DNA of 64,000 nucleotides from Acidobacteriota bacterium (GTDB lineage Bacteria > Acidobacteriota > Vicinamibacteria > Vicinamibacterales > UBA8438): NCBI GenBank assembly GCA_009861545.1, contig VXME01000150.1:1-64000 (forward strand), written 5' to 3'. A program made the translations under genes and the position numbers. Below the pieces are notes generated by a model that was not told where the DNA came from, made no database searches, and was given only the letters and a program-made list of their open reading frames with translations. Of the stretch, positions 9,522 through 18,772 are shown piece after piece; the first letter of the stretch is position 1, and each line of letters begins with the position of its first letter.

Positions 9522-10520
9522 TCACGGCCGCAGCTCGCGCCCCAGGCTTTCCAGGCGCCGCGCGCCGGCCAGAATGCCGGTCAGCCCGTAGTTCCCCTCG
9601 TGACAGGCGTACTCGAAGAGGTCCTGGTCGGTCCGGCGGAACGGCATCATCACCGTGTACGGCGCGGTAAAGACGGTCGGGTCCGTGACGGTGAACTCGT
9701 AGGCGACGGTGTCCGGATCGATACGGGTCAGGCGCTCTATCAGGTGCATGTTGGGTCCGGTGCCGCCGCTCTGCCCGCCCCGGAACTGCGTGGTCTCGAT
9801 GACCAGGGTCTCCCCTTCCCAGTGCCCGCGGGAGACGCCGGCGAACTGCGGGAACGGCGGCTTCGCAGTGTCGTCGTCGATCGGAATGACGCGCGCGTTG
9901 TGCACCATCTCGTTGAGGATGGTCACGTAGCCCGGCGTCTGGAAGATCATCACGTTGTTGTTGTAGGCGCTCGACCGCATGGGCGGACCGGAGTTGAAGC
10001 CCATGATGCAGCGATCGGCGAGGCTGCGGTTCTCGTACGAGTCGTAGCGGTGCTCCTCCTGATAGGCGCGCCGCTCCGCCGCCGCCTGGATCGCGGCTTC
10101 GGTGCGCGGCGGCAACCGGCCGTCGGGCGGATCGACAATCAGGGAAGTCCGCTTGTCGGAGGTCAGCTCGATGCCCCGCTCGTACCAGAACTCGTTGTAC
10201 GACAGGACGCCCCCTTCCGAACGCGGGCGATAGCCGGCCGCGCCCTTCTCCGGGTCGAAGAGGTCGCGGTTCAGCCGCACACGCTCCGCCGCCTCGAACG
10301 CGGCGGCCTCTTCGAGCGAGAGACTCTCCCGCCCTTCGAACTGCGCGGGCCGCTGGAACGGCGTCAGGGTGCGGAAGGTAAAGGTGCCGGACACGTCGGG
10401 CTGGCCATCCGGCGTCCGCATCGGCATCGTGCGCTCACCGGCCTGCGCGGCTGCGTCCGCCGGCGTGAGCGTGAGCACAACGGTCAGCACGAAGAACGCC
10501 GCGAGACAACTCCTGAGCAT
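9522..10520 (-). CDS. exported protein of unknown function, DGQPD/CHEGNYGLT family (copy 2)
   Basis: The product is 332 residues with a signal peptide (MLRSCLAAFFVLTVVLTL...ADAAAQA). It shares the block order of the paralog at 5736-6746: DGQPDVSGTF, TPFQRP, TSLIVDPPDGRLPP, NEMVHNARVIPID, GHWEGETLVIETT and CHEGNYGLTGILAGAR. One invariant cysteine lies in the last block. The start was chosen 15 codons inside the longest frame to give a clean signal peptide. It follows the propeller gene's start by 58 bp on the same strand. Its activity is unknown. Confidence 0.8.
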   Translation of the reverse strand: MLRSCLAAFFVLTVVLTLTPADAAAQAGERTMPMRTPDGQPDVSGTFTFRTLTPFQRPAQFEGRESLSLEEAAAFEAAERVRLNRDLFDPEKGAAGYRPRSEGGVLSYNEFWYERGIELTSDKRTSLIVDPPDGRLPPRTEAAIQAAAERRAYQEEHRYDSYENRSLADRCIMGFNSGPPMRSSAYNNNVMIFQTPGYVTILNEMVHNARVIPIDDDTAKPPFPQFAGVSRGHWEGETLVIETTQFRGGQSGGTGPNMHLIERLTRIDPDTVAYEFTVTDPTVFTAPYTVMMPFRRTDQDLFEYACHEGNYGLTGILAGARRLESLGRELRP

Positions 10521-10726
10521 TTCCAGCCTCCCCTCCGCCGGTGACGCCCGGCGGGCTCTCGACAAATCACGGTACGGGAATCTCGACCGATCACAGTAGA
10601 CGCGGGCGAACGGAAACGCAAGCGTCTCAGTCGCTCTCGGCCATTCGATCGGAATGTCCGGCCATCCAGTTCGTTGCGCCCCTTACCGTGCACCCGATGT
10701 CGCCGAGACGGGTCGTGAGCAGATCG

Positions 10727-12769
10727 TCACCGCGGCAGCCTGAACGCGACCAGCGACGGGGCCTCGCCGCCGACGGTGAGGGCGATGTACTGCCGGCCAT
10801 CCAGCATGTAGGTCATCGGCGTCCCGATAGCGCCGCCCGGCAGGTCGACCGCCGCCAGCGCCTCACCGGTGGCCTTGTCGTAGGCGACGAGCTGCGGCCC
10901 GTCGCCGGTGCCGCCGGCCGTCAGGGACTGCACCAGCAGCGTCTTCGTCACCAGCGGCCCGTTGCGACCGCTGTCCCCGCCCAGCGGCGGCAGGTCGAGA
11001 TCGCGCAGCAACGGGTGGTTGCGGACGCGGTCGCCGTCGCCGAGCGGCGTCATCCAGCGATGTTCGCCCGTGTTCATGTCAATGGCCGTCATCCGCGAGT
11101 ACGGCGGCTTCCAGAGCGGCAGCCCCTGCGGCATGACGGGCGTACGCCGCGGGTTGCCGCCCTCCAGGAACGGCGCGCCGCCGCGGCTGAGCACGTAGCG
11201 CAGGGTCGAGTCCTCGCCGGGTCCCGGCTCGCGGAACCGCATGACGGATTGCGCGTTGCGCGACGGGATGTAGATGACGCCGGTCTCGGGATCCACGGCG
11301 CCTCCACCCCAGCTCGCGCCGCCGCCCGCGCTCGGGCGGAAGATGGTGCCGTTGAGGGAGAGCGGCGTATACAGGGGGCCCAGCCGGAATCCCTCCACCG
11401 CCTCCAGCGCCATCTGCCGGACCTCCGGCGTGAAATCGATCAGGTCATCGATCGACGCTCCCTGGTACTCGAAGGGAGCCGGCCGGGTCGGGAACGGCTG
11501 CGTCGGCGCCAGCACCTCCCCCGCCAGGTCGGTGTCGGTCGCCACCGGCCGCTCCTCTATCGGCCAGATCGGCTCGCCCGTCACCCGGTCGAACGCATAA
11601 ACGAACCCCTGCTTGGTCACCTGCGCCAGCGCCTTCACCCGGCGGCCGTCGACGGTGACGTCCAGCAGGTTGGGGCCGGTCGGGTTGTCGTAGTCCCAGA
11701 CCCCGTGGTGCACCATCTGGAAGTGCCAGACGCGCTGGCCGGTCTCCAGGTCGACGCAGATGAGGCTCTCGGCGAACAGGTTGTCGCCGACCCGGTGCCC
11801 GCCGTAGTAGTCCGACGTGGGCGTGCTGGTCGGCAGGTAGACGTAGCCGAGCTCGGGGTCCGCCGCGATGTTGCCCCAGACGTTGGTGTTGCCCGAGTAG
11901 CGCCAGGCCTCGTGCAGCCACGTGTCGGATCCGAACTCGTCGGCGCTCTGCGGCACGGTGTGGAAGTCCCACTTGTGCCGGCCCGTCCGCGCGTCGTAGG
12001 CGCGGGCGAAGCCCGGCGCGTTCTCCCTCCGGAGCAGGTAGTCGTGCACCGACGAGCCGACGATGATCGTGTCGCCGACCACGAGCGGCGGCGAGCGGGA
12101 AGGAGGCGGCAGCCGGCTGGGGTTGTCGCGCGCCCGCGGGATCCCTTCCTCCAGGCTCACCCGCCCGTTGTCGCCGAAGTCCGCGGCGAGCAGCCCGGTG
12201 CGAGCATCCACCGCGGTCAGGTAGCCGTCGCCCGTCCCCCAGATTATCCGCGCCTCTTCGCCGTCCTCCCAGTAGGCCACCCCGCGGTGGTTCCAGGGAG
12301 ACGGCAGCGGCGGACTGCCGGATTCGTAGACGCGTGGATTGTGGATCCAGAGCGTCTCCCCGGTGTGGGCATCGATCGCGGCCGCCTGGTACAGCGGCGT
12401 GGCCAGGTACAGCACGCCGTCGACCATCAGCGGCGTCGCCGACAGGCGGGCAATGCCCGGGCGTGTCACCCAGAGGTCGGGATTCTCGGCCTCCAGGTGC
12501 TCGAACACGGTCTCGGCGGCAACGAGGGAGACGCCGTGCTCGTTCTCGACGGGCAGATGCGAGTCCGCGGTGCGCCAGCGCCACGCCAGCTCCAGGTCGC
12601 CGAAGTTGTCTCCGTCGATCCGGTCCAGCGGCGAGTACTTCGTGCCCCAGGCGTCCGCCGCATAGGAACGCCACTCGCCGCCGGTGGCCCCCTGCTGGGC
12701 GACGGCGGGGAGGGCCGCGAGCCCCGTTACCAGGAATGCTCCGACCAGAGTCCTCTTGTGCTGTCTCAT
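10727..12769 (-). CDS. exported PQQ-dependent dehydrogenase, glucose-dehydrogenase-like
   Basis: The 680-residue product has a signal peptide (RTLVGAFLVTGLAALPAVAQQ) and a full eight-bladed quinoprotein propeller with tryptophan-docking repeats (for example IWGTGDGYLTAVDARTG and KQGFVYAFDRVTG). The segment VHHGVWDYDNPTGP matches the catalytic-Asp region of membrane glucose dehydrogenase-like enzymes. It lacks the five N-terminal transmembrane helices of E. coli Gcd and any fused cytochrome c domain, so it is probably a soluble periplasmic relative. Substrate and electron acceptor are unknown. The start at 12769 gives the signal peptide; an ATG ten codons upstream is possible. Confidence 0.85.
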   Translation of the reverse strand: MRQHKRTLVGAFLVTGLAALPAVAQQGATGGEWRSYAADAWGTKYSPLDRIDGDNFGDLELAWRWRTADSHLPVENEHGVSLVAAETVFEHLEAENPDLWVTRPGIARLSATPLMVDGVLYLATPLYQAAAIDAHTGETLWIHNPRVYESGSPPLPSPWNHRGVAYWEDGEEARIIWGTGDGYLTAVDARTGLLAADFGDNGRVSLEEGIPRARDNPSRLPPPSRSPPLVVGDTIIVGSSVHDYLLRRENAPGFARAYDARTGRHKWDFHTVPQSADEFGSDTWLHEAWRYSGNTNVWGNIAADPELGYVYLPTSTPTSDYYGGHRVGDNLFAESLICVDLETGQRVWHFQMVHHGVWDYDNPTGPNLLDVTVDGRRVKALAQVTKQGFVYAFDRVTGEPIWPIEERPVATDTDLAGEVLAPTQPFPTRPAPFEYQGASIDDLIDFTPEVRQMALEAVEGFRLGPLYTPLSLNGTIFRPSAGGGASWGGGAVDPETGVIYIPSRNAQSVMRFREPGPGEDSTLRYVLSRGGAPFLEGGNPRRTPVMPQGLPLWKPPYSRMTAIDMNTGEHRWMTPLGDGDRVRNHPLLRDLDLPPLGGDSGRNGPLVTKTLLVQSLTAGGTGDGPQLVAYDKATGEALAAVDLPGGAIGTPMTYMLDGRQYIALTVGGEAPSLVAFRLPR

Positions 12770-12862
12770 GCGACTCGCGCTTCCCTTCGGTTGCCTCAAC
12801 GACCGCTGACGACTTGCGGGCAGCTCACCGCCCGGGACGCCGAGCGCGGCCGCGCCCGTGGG

Positions 12863-13663
12863 CTACTTGAGGTCGGCGAACGCCACGTCGCGAGCCCGGA
12901 ACGCCGCGGTCAGCAGACGGCCGGCGTTCACCGCGGCCGGCCAGCCGGCGTAGAACGTGACATGCAGCACCACCTCGGACAGCTCCTGCGGGGTCACGCC
13001 GTTCTGGTCCAGGGCGCGATCGATGTGCAGCCGCAGCTCGTTGGTGACGTAGAGCGCCTGGTTCACCGCCACCGTGACGAGGCTGCGGTCGCGCTTCGAC
13101 AGCGTCGGCCGCTCCCAGATGTCGCCGTACAGCAGGCTGTTCCGCAACGCTCCGAGCCGCGGCACGGCCGCGTACGCGTCACTCAGACCGCCCGGCGTCG
13201 TCACCGCTTCCTCGAGATCGGGGGCGCGCGGCAGGTCGCCCAGGGTCACTCCCCGTGCCTCGAACGCCTCGGCCGCCGTCAGGGACGCCTGCACCCCGGT
13301 CGGCCAACCGGCGTAGAAGGTGACGTGCAGGATGATCTCTGAGATCTCCTCCGGCGTCAGCCCGTTGTCGAGGCCGCGCGGGATGTGGATTGCCAGCTCC
13401 TCGCGGGCCAGGGCCTGCAGAACGGCGATCGTGATCAGGCTGCGATCCCGCTTCGACAGGTAGGGACGCTCCCAGACCTCGCCGTAGACCAGGGTGTTTC
13501 GCAGCTCACGCAGATAGGGCGAACCGGCGTACAGGTCGGGCGCCGGCAGCGCGGGCACGTCGACCTGTTGCGCCGCCGCGGGCGCCGCGCCGGCGGACGG
13601 CAATCCGCAGGTCACCACGACCGCGACCAACGCTGCGACCTGAACCAGCCGTGATCTCTTCAT
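12863..13663 (-). CDS. exported tandem carboxymuconolactone-decarboxylase-like protein
   Basis: The 266-residue product has a signal peptide (about residues 1-30) followed by two copies of a CMD domain. Each copy contains a version of ERPxLSKRDRSLxTxAVxQAL, TPxExSExxLHVTFYAGWP and a terminal alpha-helix. The sequences resemble PcaC-type CMD proteins (gamma-carboxymuconolactone decarboxylase, protocatechuate pathway) rather than AhpD, because the mature protein contains no cysteine. An exported location is unusual for an aromatic-pathway enzyme, so the name indicates fold only. It precedes the PQQ dehydrogenase on the same strand (93 bp), suggesting co-transcription. Confidence 0.85.
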   Translation of the reverse strand: MKRSRLVQVAALVAVVVTCGLPSAGAAPAAAQQVDVPALPAPDLYAGSPYLRELRNTLVYGEVWERPYLSKRDRSLITIAVLQALAREELAIHIPRGLDNGLTPEEISEIILHVTFYAGWPTGVQASLTAAEAFEARGVTLGDLPRAPDLEEAVTTPGGLSDAYAAVPRLGALRNSLLYGDIWERPTLSKRDRSLVTVAVNQALYVTNELRLHIDRALDQNGVTPQELSEVVLHVTFYAGWPAAVNAGRLLTAAFRARDVAFADLK

Positions 13664-13791
13664 GGTTCGTACTCCTCAACGGTGCCCGGATTCTCTCAAC
13701 CGTCGAGCGGCTTCCTCCGCGACCGCTCGGCTCCCGGACGCAATGGTACCCCGGTCGAAGCGAATCGTACGGAGTCGAAGGGACTGCGCCG

Positions 13792-14028
13792 CTACGGGAG
13801 AATCCGGAGCAGGGCCACGGTCAACGTCACGATTCCAAGGCCCTGAAGCCACAGTGCGCGATAGATGTCGGCCTTGAACTCGGCTATCTCCTGCCGCACA
13901 CGTTCGATGTCGATGCGGGTGGCGACGTCGTGCGCCAGCGGGATCGCACCTGCCGCCGCCTTGGCGGTGGAGTCGTCGACTCCCGCCGCGCGGAACGCTT
14001 CGTAGACTTCGGTCACGAGATGACTCAC
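13792..14028 (-). CDS. small coiled-coil membrane-anchored protein (DUF1640-like)
   Basis: The 78-residue product has an N-terminal helical segment (YEAFRAAGVDDSTAKAAAGAI), a charged coiled-coil stretch (about residues 38-55, IDIERVRQEIAEFKADIYR) and one C-terminal transmembrane helix (LQGLGIVTLTVALLRIL). This helix-coil-TM plan is that of small DUF1640/CCDC90-like proteins. A protein with the same plan is encoded at 59487-59699. Function unknown. Confidence 0.6.
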   Translation of the reverse strand: MSHLVTEVYEAFRAAGVDDSTAKAAAGAIPLAHDVATRIDIERVRQEIAEFKADIYRALWLQGLGIVTLTVALLRILP

Positions 14029-14106
14029 CGGTTCCCTGCCCTTCCTGGTGGGGGTTCGGAAGCAGAGACAATTCGAGTATACGGGATCGCCGCGGCGGGT
14101 TGGGCA

Positions 14107-16608
14107 TCAGAAACCCGGCCGCCATTCCCAGGCGCAAACCTGGGTCGACCCGCGCAGCCACTCCAGCGCTGGTGAACCGATCGGGCTGCCCGGAGGCGCA
14201 ACAGGCATGGGCGCGGCCGGATTCGGAACGGGACCACCCGGTCGCTCGAGGAAGCGTTCAATCTCGCGCCGCAGCAATCGATTGTGGGTATCGGTCGCCG
14301 ATCGTCGGGTGTGGAGAGTGTGGATGCGCTCCAGTGTCTCCGCCGCGTGGGCGCGCACCTCCGCCATGGGAGCGCCCTCGGCGAGTCCCATCAACCGTTC
14401 GACGACAACCCGCTGCACCGCCCGCCGGACCGCGCGCGCGTACGCGGATTCGGCCGGCGTGTCGAAGACACCCTCCACCATCGCTTCCAGTACCTCCTCC
14501 AGGTCCGGCAGGGTGTCGTCGAGCATGGCCTGCTCGACCAGGCGGGCAGCCCGGGACGGGACGAGCATCCGCGAGACGGTCAGATCCGCCGCGACGATGG
14601 CCGGCGTCAGCGCATCGAACACCGGACCGGTCCGGCGCGGGAACAGCTCCCGATGCGGGCCGTGGCCCGGCGGCCGTGGAGGAATCCGTTGCAGCACGCT
14701 TTCCGGCAGCGCCAGCTCCGCCGGGTCGAGCGTGCGCAGGAGCGCCGCCAGCGCCGCCCGCTGGCGATCGCCCGGGACGGGGCTCACCGGCACGCGGCCG
14801 TCGCCCCGCAGCGCATAGACGTAGTCCACCCCGCCGAGCGCGGACGCCGCGGCATCGACCTGGTAGCGGTGGTGCAGGTAGAGCGGCACCAGCGCTTCCT
14901 CCAGCGTCGCCAGCGGGCGCCCGGCGGGAATCGCGCTCTCGCCGAAGCGGTCGAGGGCGACGCGGCGCACTTGCAGCATCCGCTCCAGCTCGCGGGCGGG
15001 GTCGGTGCCGTTGGCCCACAGGTGGACCCGCGGGTGTGCGGCGGCATCCTGGTTCGTCAGGTAGCGCAGGTCCTCGTCCCACGCCTCGTCGAGCAACCGC
15101 TGCAGCGCGGACGCCGTGTCGGTCCCGTCCGGATAGTCCTGGTAGCCATAGGCGATGGCCACTTCGTCCCATTCCCCGATGCCGACGTCGTAGGCGTCCG
15201 ACAGGTCGATCTGCGCGTCCGGGCCCAGCGTCACGAGCGGGTGCGGGTAGTCCATGACCGAGATCCGTCCCTGACTGCTCGCGTAGTAGTTGTGGCCGAG
15301 CCCCAGGGTGTGCCCTACCTCGTGCGCGGACAACTGGCGGATCCGCGCCAGCGCCAGATCCGCCAGCTCGGGCACTTCTTCGTCACCGCGCAGATAGGGC
15401 GAGAGCAGTCCCTCGGCGATGAGGTAGTCCTGCCGGACGCGCAGGGAACCGAGCGTGACGTGTCCCTTGATGATCTCGCCCGTGCGCGGATCGGTCACCG
15501 AGCTGCCGTAGCTCCAGCCCCGCGTGGAGCGGTGCACCCACTGGATGACGTTGTAGCGCACGTCGAGCGGATCGGCTCCCTCCGGCATCAGCTCCACGCG
15601 GAAGGCGTCCCGGTACCCGGCCGCCTCGAACGCCTGGCTCCACCAGCGCGCGCCATCCAGCAGCGCCGAGCGGATCGGCTCCGGCGTGCCCCGATCCAGG
15701 TAATAGACGATGGGCTCGACCGCCTCGCTGGTCTCCGCGCCCGGGTCGCGCTTCTCCAGGCGATGCCGGCGCAGATAGCGGCGGGTCATCGGATCGCCGA
15801 GCGGGGCCGCGTAGTCGACGTAGGAAACCGCGCCGTACCCGGCGCGCGGATCGTAGGGCCGCGGCGTATAGCCATCATCGGGCAGCGCGATGAAGGACTG
15901 CCGCTGCCGCACCGTCACCGCTTCGGCGCTGGGAGTCACCGCGTCGATGGAGCCGCGGCCGAAGCCGGGTCCGTCCCCGCGGCTCTCGCGCGCAAACGTG
16001 AGCGTGGCCTCCATCTCGGTGTTCTCGGGAAACGCCATCGTCCGGGCGAGGTGGACGGCGCTGCGCCGGCCGTCGAGCCGGTACGCGCCGGGCAGGCGAT
16101 CCGCGACGCCGTGGACGTCGCGCAGCAGGAACGGCGTGGCGTCGACGAGGAAGCGATCGTCGGTGCGCGCGGCGGCCGTGAACCCGAACAGAATCGAGGT
16201 GGCGAAGGCGTCCTCCACCGCCCGCCGTTCGTCCGGGTTCGAAGTGTCTGCGCGGTAGGCGTAGTTCGGCTGAACCATCAGGATCTTGCGGCCGACCCGC
16301 TCGAACCGCACGATGCGCGTGCCGCCGAGCTGCCCGCGGTCCAGACCGATATCGTTCGATCCCACCCCGGCGGCGAGCGCATTGACGTACAACACCTCGA
16401 CGCCGAGACGGCCGATCTCCAGCCAGAGCGTCCCGGCGTCGTCGTCCCAGTAGAGCGGAAAGAAGCCGTCCAGCCGCTCGAACCCGGCCGTATGCGACTC
16501 GATGGCCGGCAGGCCGCCCTCCCGTGCGCCGGCCGCGGCCGGCCAACCGAGCGCGGTCGAAATTGCGATTGCCGCTGCCGCCCGCAACGTGAACCTGGCC
16601 CTGATCAT
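14107..16608 (-). CDS. exported zinc metalloprotease, metzincin type (DUF5117/DUF5118-like)
   Basis: The 833-residue product has a signal peptide (MIRARFTLRAAAAIAISTALGWPAAAG). The extended zinc motif HEVGHTLGLGHN (HExxHxxGxxH, near residue 427) is followed by a Met-turn-like SVMDYPHP about 20 residues later, the hallmark of metzincin peptidases. The N-terminal half (LWLEIGRLGVEVLYVNALAAGVGSN and onward) resembles the DUF5117/5118 regions of large bacterial zinc-dependent metalloproteases. It is likely periplasmic or surface-exposed. It lies downstream of three tandem paralogs of unknown function on the same strand (109 bp gap), and could be in one transcript with them. Confidence 0.85.
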   Translation of the reverse strand: MIRARFTLRAAAAIAISTALGWPAAAGAREGGLPAIESHTAGFERLDGFFPLYWDDDAGTLWLEIGRLGVEVLYVNALAAGVGSNDIGLDRGQLGGTRIVRFERVGRKILMVQPNYAYRADTSNPDERRAVEDAFATSILFGFTAAARTDDRFLVDATPFLLRDVHGVADRLPGAYRLDGRRSAVHLARTMAFPENTEMEATLTFARESRGDGPGFGRGSIDAVTPSAEAVTVRQRQSFIALPDDGYTPRPYDPRAGYGAVSYVDYAAPLGDPMTRRYLRRHRLEKRDPGAETSEAVEPIVYYLDRGTPEPIRSALLDGARWWSQAFEAAGYRDAFRVELMPEGADPLDVRYNVIQWVHRSTRGWSYGSSVTDPRTGEIIKGHVTLGSLRVRQDYLIAEGLLSPYLRGDEEVPELADLALARIRQLSAHEVGHTLGLGHNYYASSQGRISVMDYPHPLVTLGPDAQIDLSDAYDVGIGEWDEVAIAYGYQDYPDGTDTASALQRLLDEAWDEDLRYLTNQDAAAHPRVHLWANGTDPARELERMLQVRRVALDRFGESAIPAGRPLATLEEALVPLYLHHRYQVDAAASALGGVDYVYALRGDGRVPVSPVPGDRQRAALAALLRTLDPAELALPESVLQRIPPRPPGHGPHRELFPRRTGPVFDALTPAIVAADLTVSRMLVPSRAARLVEQAMLDDTLPDLEEVLEAMVEGVFDTPAESAYARAVRRAVQRVVVERLMGLAEGAPMAEVRAHAAETLERIHTLHTRRSATDTHNRLLRREIERFLERPGGPVPNPAAPMPVAPPGSPIGSPALEWLRGSTQVCAWEWRPGF

Positions 16609-16717
16609 CCGCTCTCTCCTTCGGCGAGTCCGTTTCCGCCGGCAGCGTAGCACGCAGTTGGAGCGCCCGCGGCCCGACGCGGCGCGGGAAACGCGGTGGC
16701 AACGGAGGGCCGGTCGG

Positions 16718-17647
16718 TCAGTTGCGGAATGGCTCGGACTCGTCGACCACCACGCGGAAGCGGCGGAAGCGACTGTAGGTGGCCACGCCTTCGACCTCCG
16801 AGCCGCTCTCCAGATTGTGGTAGCGCTCGCGCATCTCCACCGGTGCGGGGTGTTCCAGCTCCGCGGGCATCCCGTAGCGGACCGCGACGAGCGATTCGAC
16901 GTCGTTGCCGTCGAGAGCCAGCTCGCTGGCCAGCACGCGGCCGCTCGCAGCCTCGATCCAGAAGTGGCCTCGCGCGGGCACGTTCTCGCGATCGCCCCCG
17001 CGGACTACGGTGGTCGGCGCCGTTTCCCGGTAGGCGACGACCCACACGCCGGCGCTCTCCGGCAGGTCGACGCCCAGGCCCGGCGGACGGTCCGCTACGC
17101 GCTCGAACGCGAACCGCCGCTTGTACGACTCGCGCAGAAAGAGGAGCGCGAAGGTCGGCGTGTTGGTGGTGCGCCGGACGTCGCCGACGTTGTAGCGCGC
17201 GCTCTCCGCCAGAATCCCCCGCACCCGGTCGTCCAGCGACGCCCCCGTGTCGAGAAAAAGCCCGGCCAGCCGATCATCGCGATCCCGGACCCGGCTGCCG
17301 TTGGCTTCGAAGACGTCCCGGAAGCCGAAGTGCCGGCGGGCGCCCTCCGGCTGGACCAGGAGATAGTCCGAACGCAGCGTAGCGCGTTGGACGGCGTCGT
17401 TCCCGCGCCGCTGGAAGACGCCGGACTGCGTGGCCCGCTGCTCGTACCGCTCCTCCATCACGACGCCCGAAAGCTGCGCGTGGAGCTGCTCGACGTAGTG
17501 CGTCGCACGGACGAGCACGAGCCAGAGCGACGGCTCCTGCGCCAGACCCGGCAGCGCCGGAGCCAGGGTCAGGGTCAGCGCCAACACCGGAATCAACGTC
17601 CGAATCCCGGTGGGCGCCGTACTGCCCCTGGCGGCCTCGTTGTCCAT
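16718..17647 (-). CDS. exported protein of unrecognised family, tandem paralog 1 of 3
   Basis: The 309-residue product has a signal peptide ending near LPGLAQ, then the same block order as its two neighbours: YVEQLHAQLSGVVMEERY, LRSDYLLVQPEG, FGFRDVFEANGSRVRDR, SARYNVGD, TPTFALLFL, VWVVAYRET, GRVLASELALDGNDVESLV, PVEMRERYHNLESGSEVEG and ATYSRFRRFRVVVDE. I do not recognise a named domain. It is predicted mostly beta in the second half and secreted. It lies 64 bp downstream of paralog 2. The start was set at an ATG eight codons into the longest frame. Confidence 0.75.
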   Translation of the reverse strand: MDNEAARGSTAPTGIRTLIPVLALTLTLAPALPGLAQEPSLWLVLVRATHYVEQLHAQLSGVVMEERYEQRATQSGVFQRRGNDAVQRATLRSDYLLVQPEGARRHFGFRDVFEANGSRVRDRDDRLAGLFLDTGASLDDRVRGILAESARYNVGDVRRTTNTPTFALLFLRESYKRRFAFERVADRPPGLGVDLPESAGVWVVAYRETAPTTVVRGGDRENVPARGHFWIEAASGRVLASELALDGNDVESLVAVRYGMPAELEHPAPVEMRERYHNLESGSEVEGVATYSRFRRFRVVVDESEPFRN

Positions 17648-17711
17648 GTTCGCCTCCGTCCCACCTGTCACAGGAGTGGCCTCGGACGACGACGCCGGCG
17701 CCCGCGCTCGA

Positions 17712-18665
17712 TCAATCGCGAAACGGCGCCGACTCCTCCACGAGCACCTGGAAACGCCGGAAGCGGCTGTAGGTCGCCGTACCCTCCACGCGCGAACCGC
17801 TGCGCCGATTGTTGTATCGCTCCCGCATCTCGACCGGTACGAGGTGGTCCAGCTCGTCCGGCCTCTCGTAGCGGACGGTGACCAGCGACTCGAGCCCTTC
17901 GTCCTCCAGCGCGAGCTCCGTGACCAGGACGCGACCCGTGCGCGGGTCGATCCAGTAGCGGCCCCCGGCCGGCAGGTTGCCGCCTCGACGACGGCGGATC
18001 ACGGTGGTCGGCCAGGTCTCCCGGTACGCGATCACCCAGACGCCATCGTCATCCGGCTCGTCGATCCCGAGGCTCGGAGACCGGTCTCGCACGCGTTCGA
18101 ACTCGAACCGCGGCTTGTACGACTGCCGCAGGAAGAGCAGCGCCAAGGTCGGCGTGTTGGTGTTGCGCTGGATGTCGCCGACGTTGTAGCGCGCGCTGTC
18201 GGTCAGGATGCCCTGCACCCGCCGGTCCACCGTCGACCGGCCGTCGAGAAAGAGCTGCGTCAGCCGCTCCTCCCGATCGCGCACCCGGCTGCCGTTGGCC
18301 TCGAAGACGTCCCGGAAGCCGAAGTACCGCTCGGAGCCTTCCGGACGCACCAGGAGATAATCCGAGCGCAGGGTGACCCGCTCGTAGGAATCGTTCCCGA
18401 ACCCGAAGCCCGGCGACGACGCTCGCTGCTGATAGCGCTCCTCCATCACCACGCCGGAGAGCTGCGCGTGCAGTTCCTCGACGTACTCGGTGGCCCGCGC
18501 GAGCAACTGCGGCAGCGAGGGTTCCTGGGCCCGACCGGGGCCTGCGGACACCAGGGCCAGCGTCAAGGCGACGCCCGCCGCCGGCGCCGCGCGCCCTGCC
18601 GCCGCCAGGCGCGACCACCGGCGCGCGCAGGAAACGATGCCGGTCCGTGTCCAACGTCGACCCAT
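17712..18665 (-). CDS. exported protein of unrecognised family, tandem paralog 2 of 3
   Basis: The 317-residue product has a long N-terminal region ending in a signal peptide (VALTLALVSAGPGRAQ), then the shared blocks: YVEELHAQLSGVVMEERY, LRSDYLLVRPEG, YFGFRDVFEANGSRVRDR, SARYNVGD, NTPTLALLFL, RYWIDPRTGRVLVTELALE, ESLVTVRYE, PVEMRERYNNRRSGSRVEG and ATYSRFRRFQVLVEE. The frame continues open far upstream to 19730, but that part overlaps paralog 3 out of frame, so the ATG at 18665 was chosen. No function can be assigned. Confidence 0.75.
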   Translation of the reverse strand: MGRRWTRTGIVSCARRWSRLAAAGRAAPAAGVALTLALVSAGPGRAQEPSLPQLLARATEYVEELHAQLSGVVMEERYQQRASSPGFGFGNDSYERVTLRSDYLLVRPEGSERYFGFRDVFEANGSRVRDREERLTQLFLDGRSTVDRRVQGILTDSARYNVGDIQRNTNTPTLALLFLRQSYKPRFEFERVRDRSPSLGIDEPDDDGVWVIAYRETWPTTVIRRRRGGNLPAGGRYWIDPRTGRVLVTELALEDEGLESLVTVRYERPDELDHLVPVEMRERYNNRRSGSRVEGTATYSRFRRFQVLVEESAPFRD

Positions 18666-18772
18666 GGGCTTCAGGCGACTATACCGCCGTCGGGCGAAGC
18701 GAGCCACCGTCGAGCAGCCGCGCTCGACACGGCGCACTCGCGAGCCGCGCCCGGCGCAGCCGCGCGACGGAC

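Noticed and set aside
10541-13342. 933-residue plus-strand open frame
   Set aside because: It lies opposite the PQQ dehydrogenase and PcaC-like genes and has the Arg/Val/His-rich composition of antisense GC noise, with no domain.
14284-16650. 788-residue plus-strand open frame
   Set aside because: It is the antisense shadow of the metalloprotease gene, which has the zinc motif and a signal peptide.
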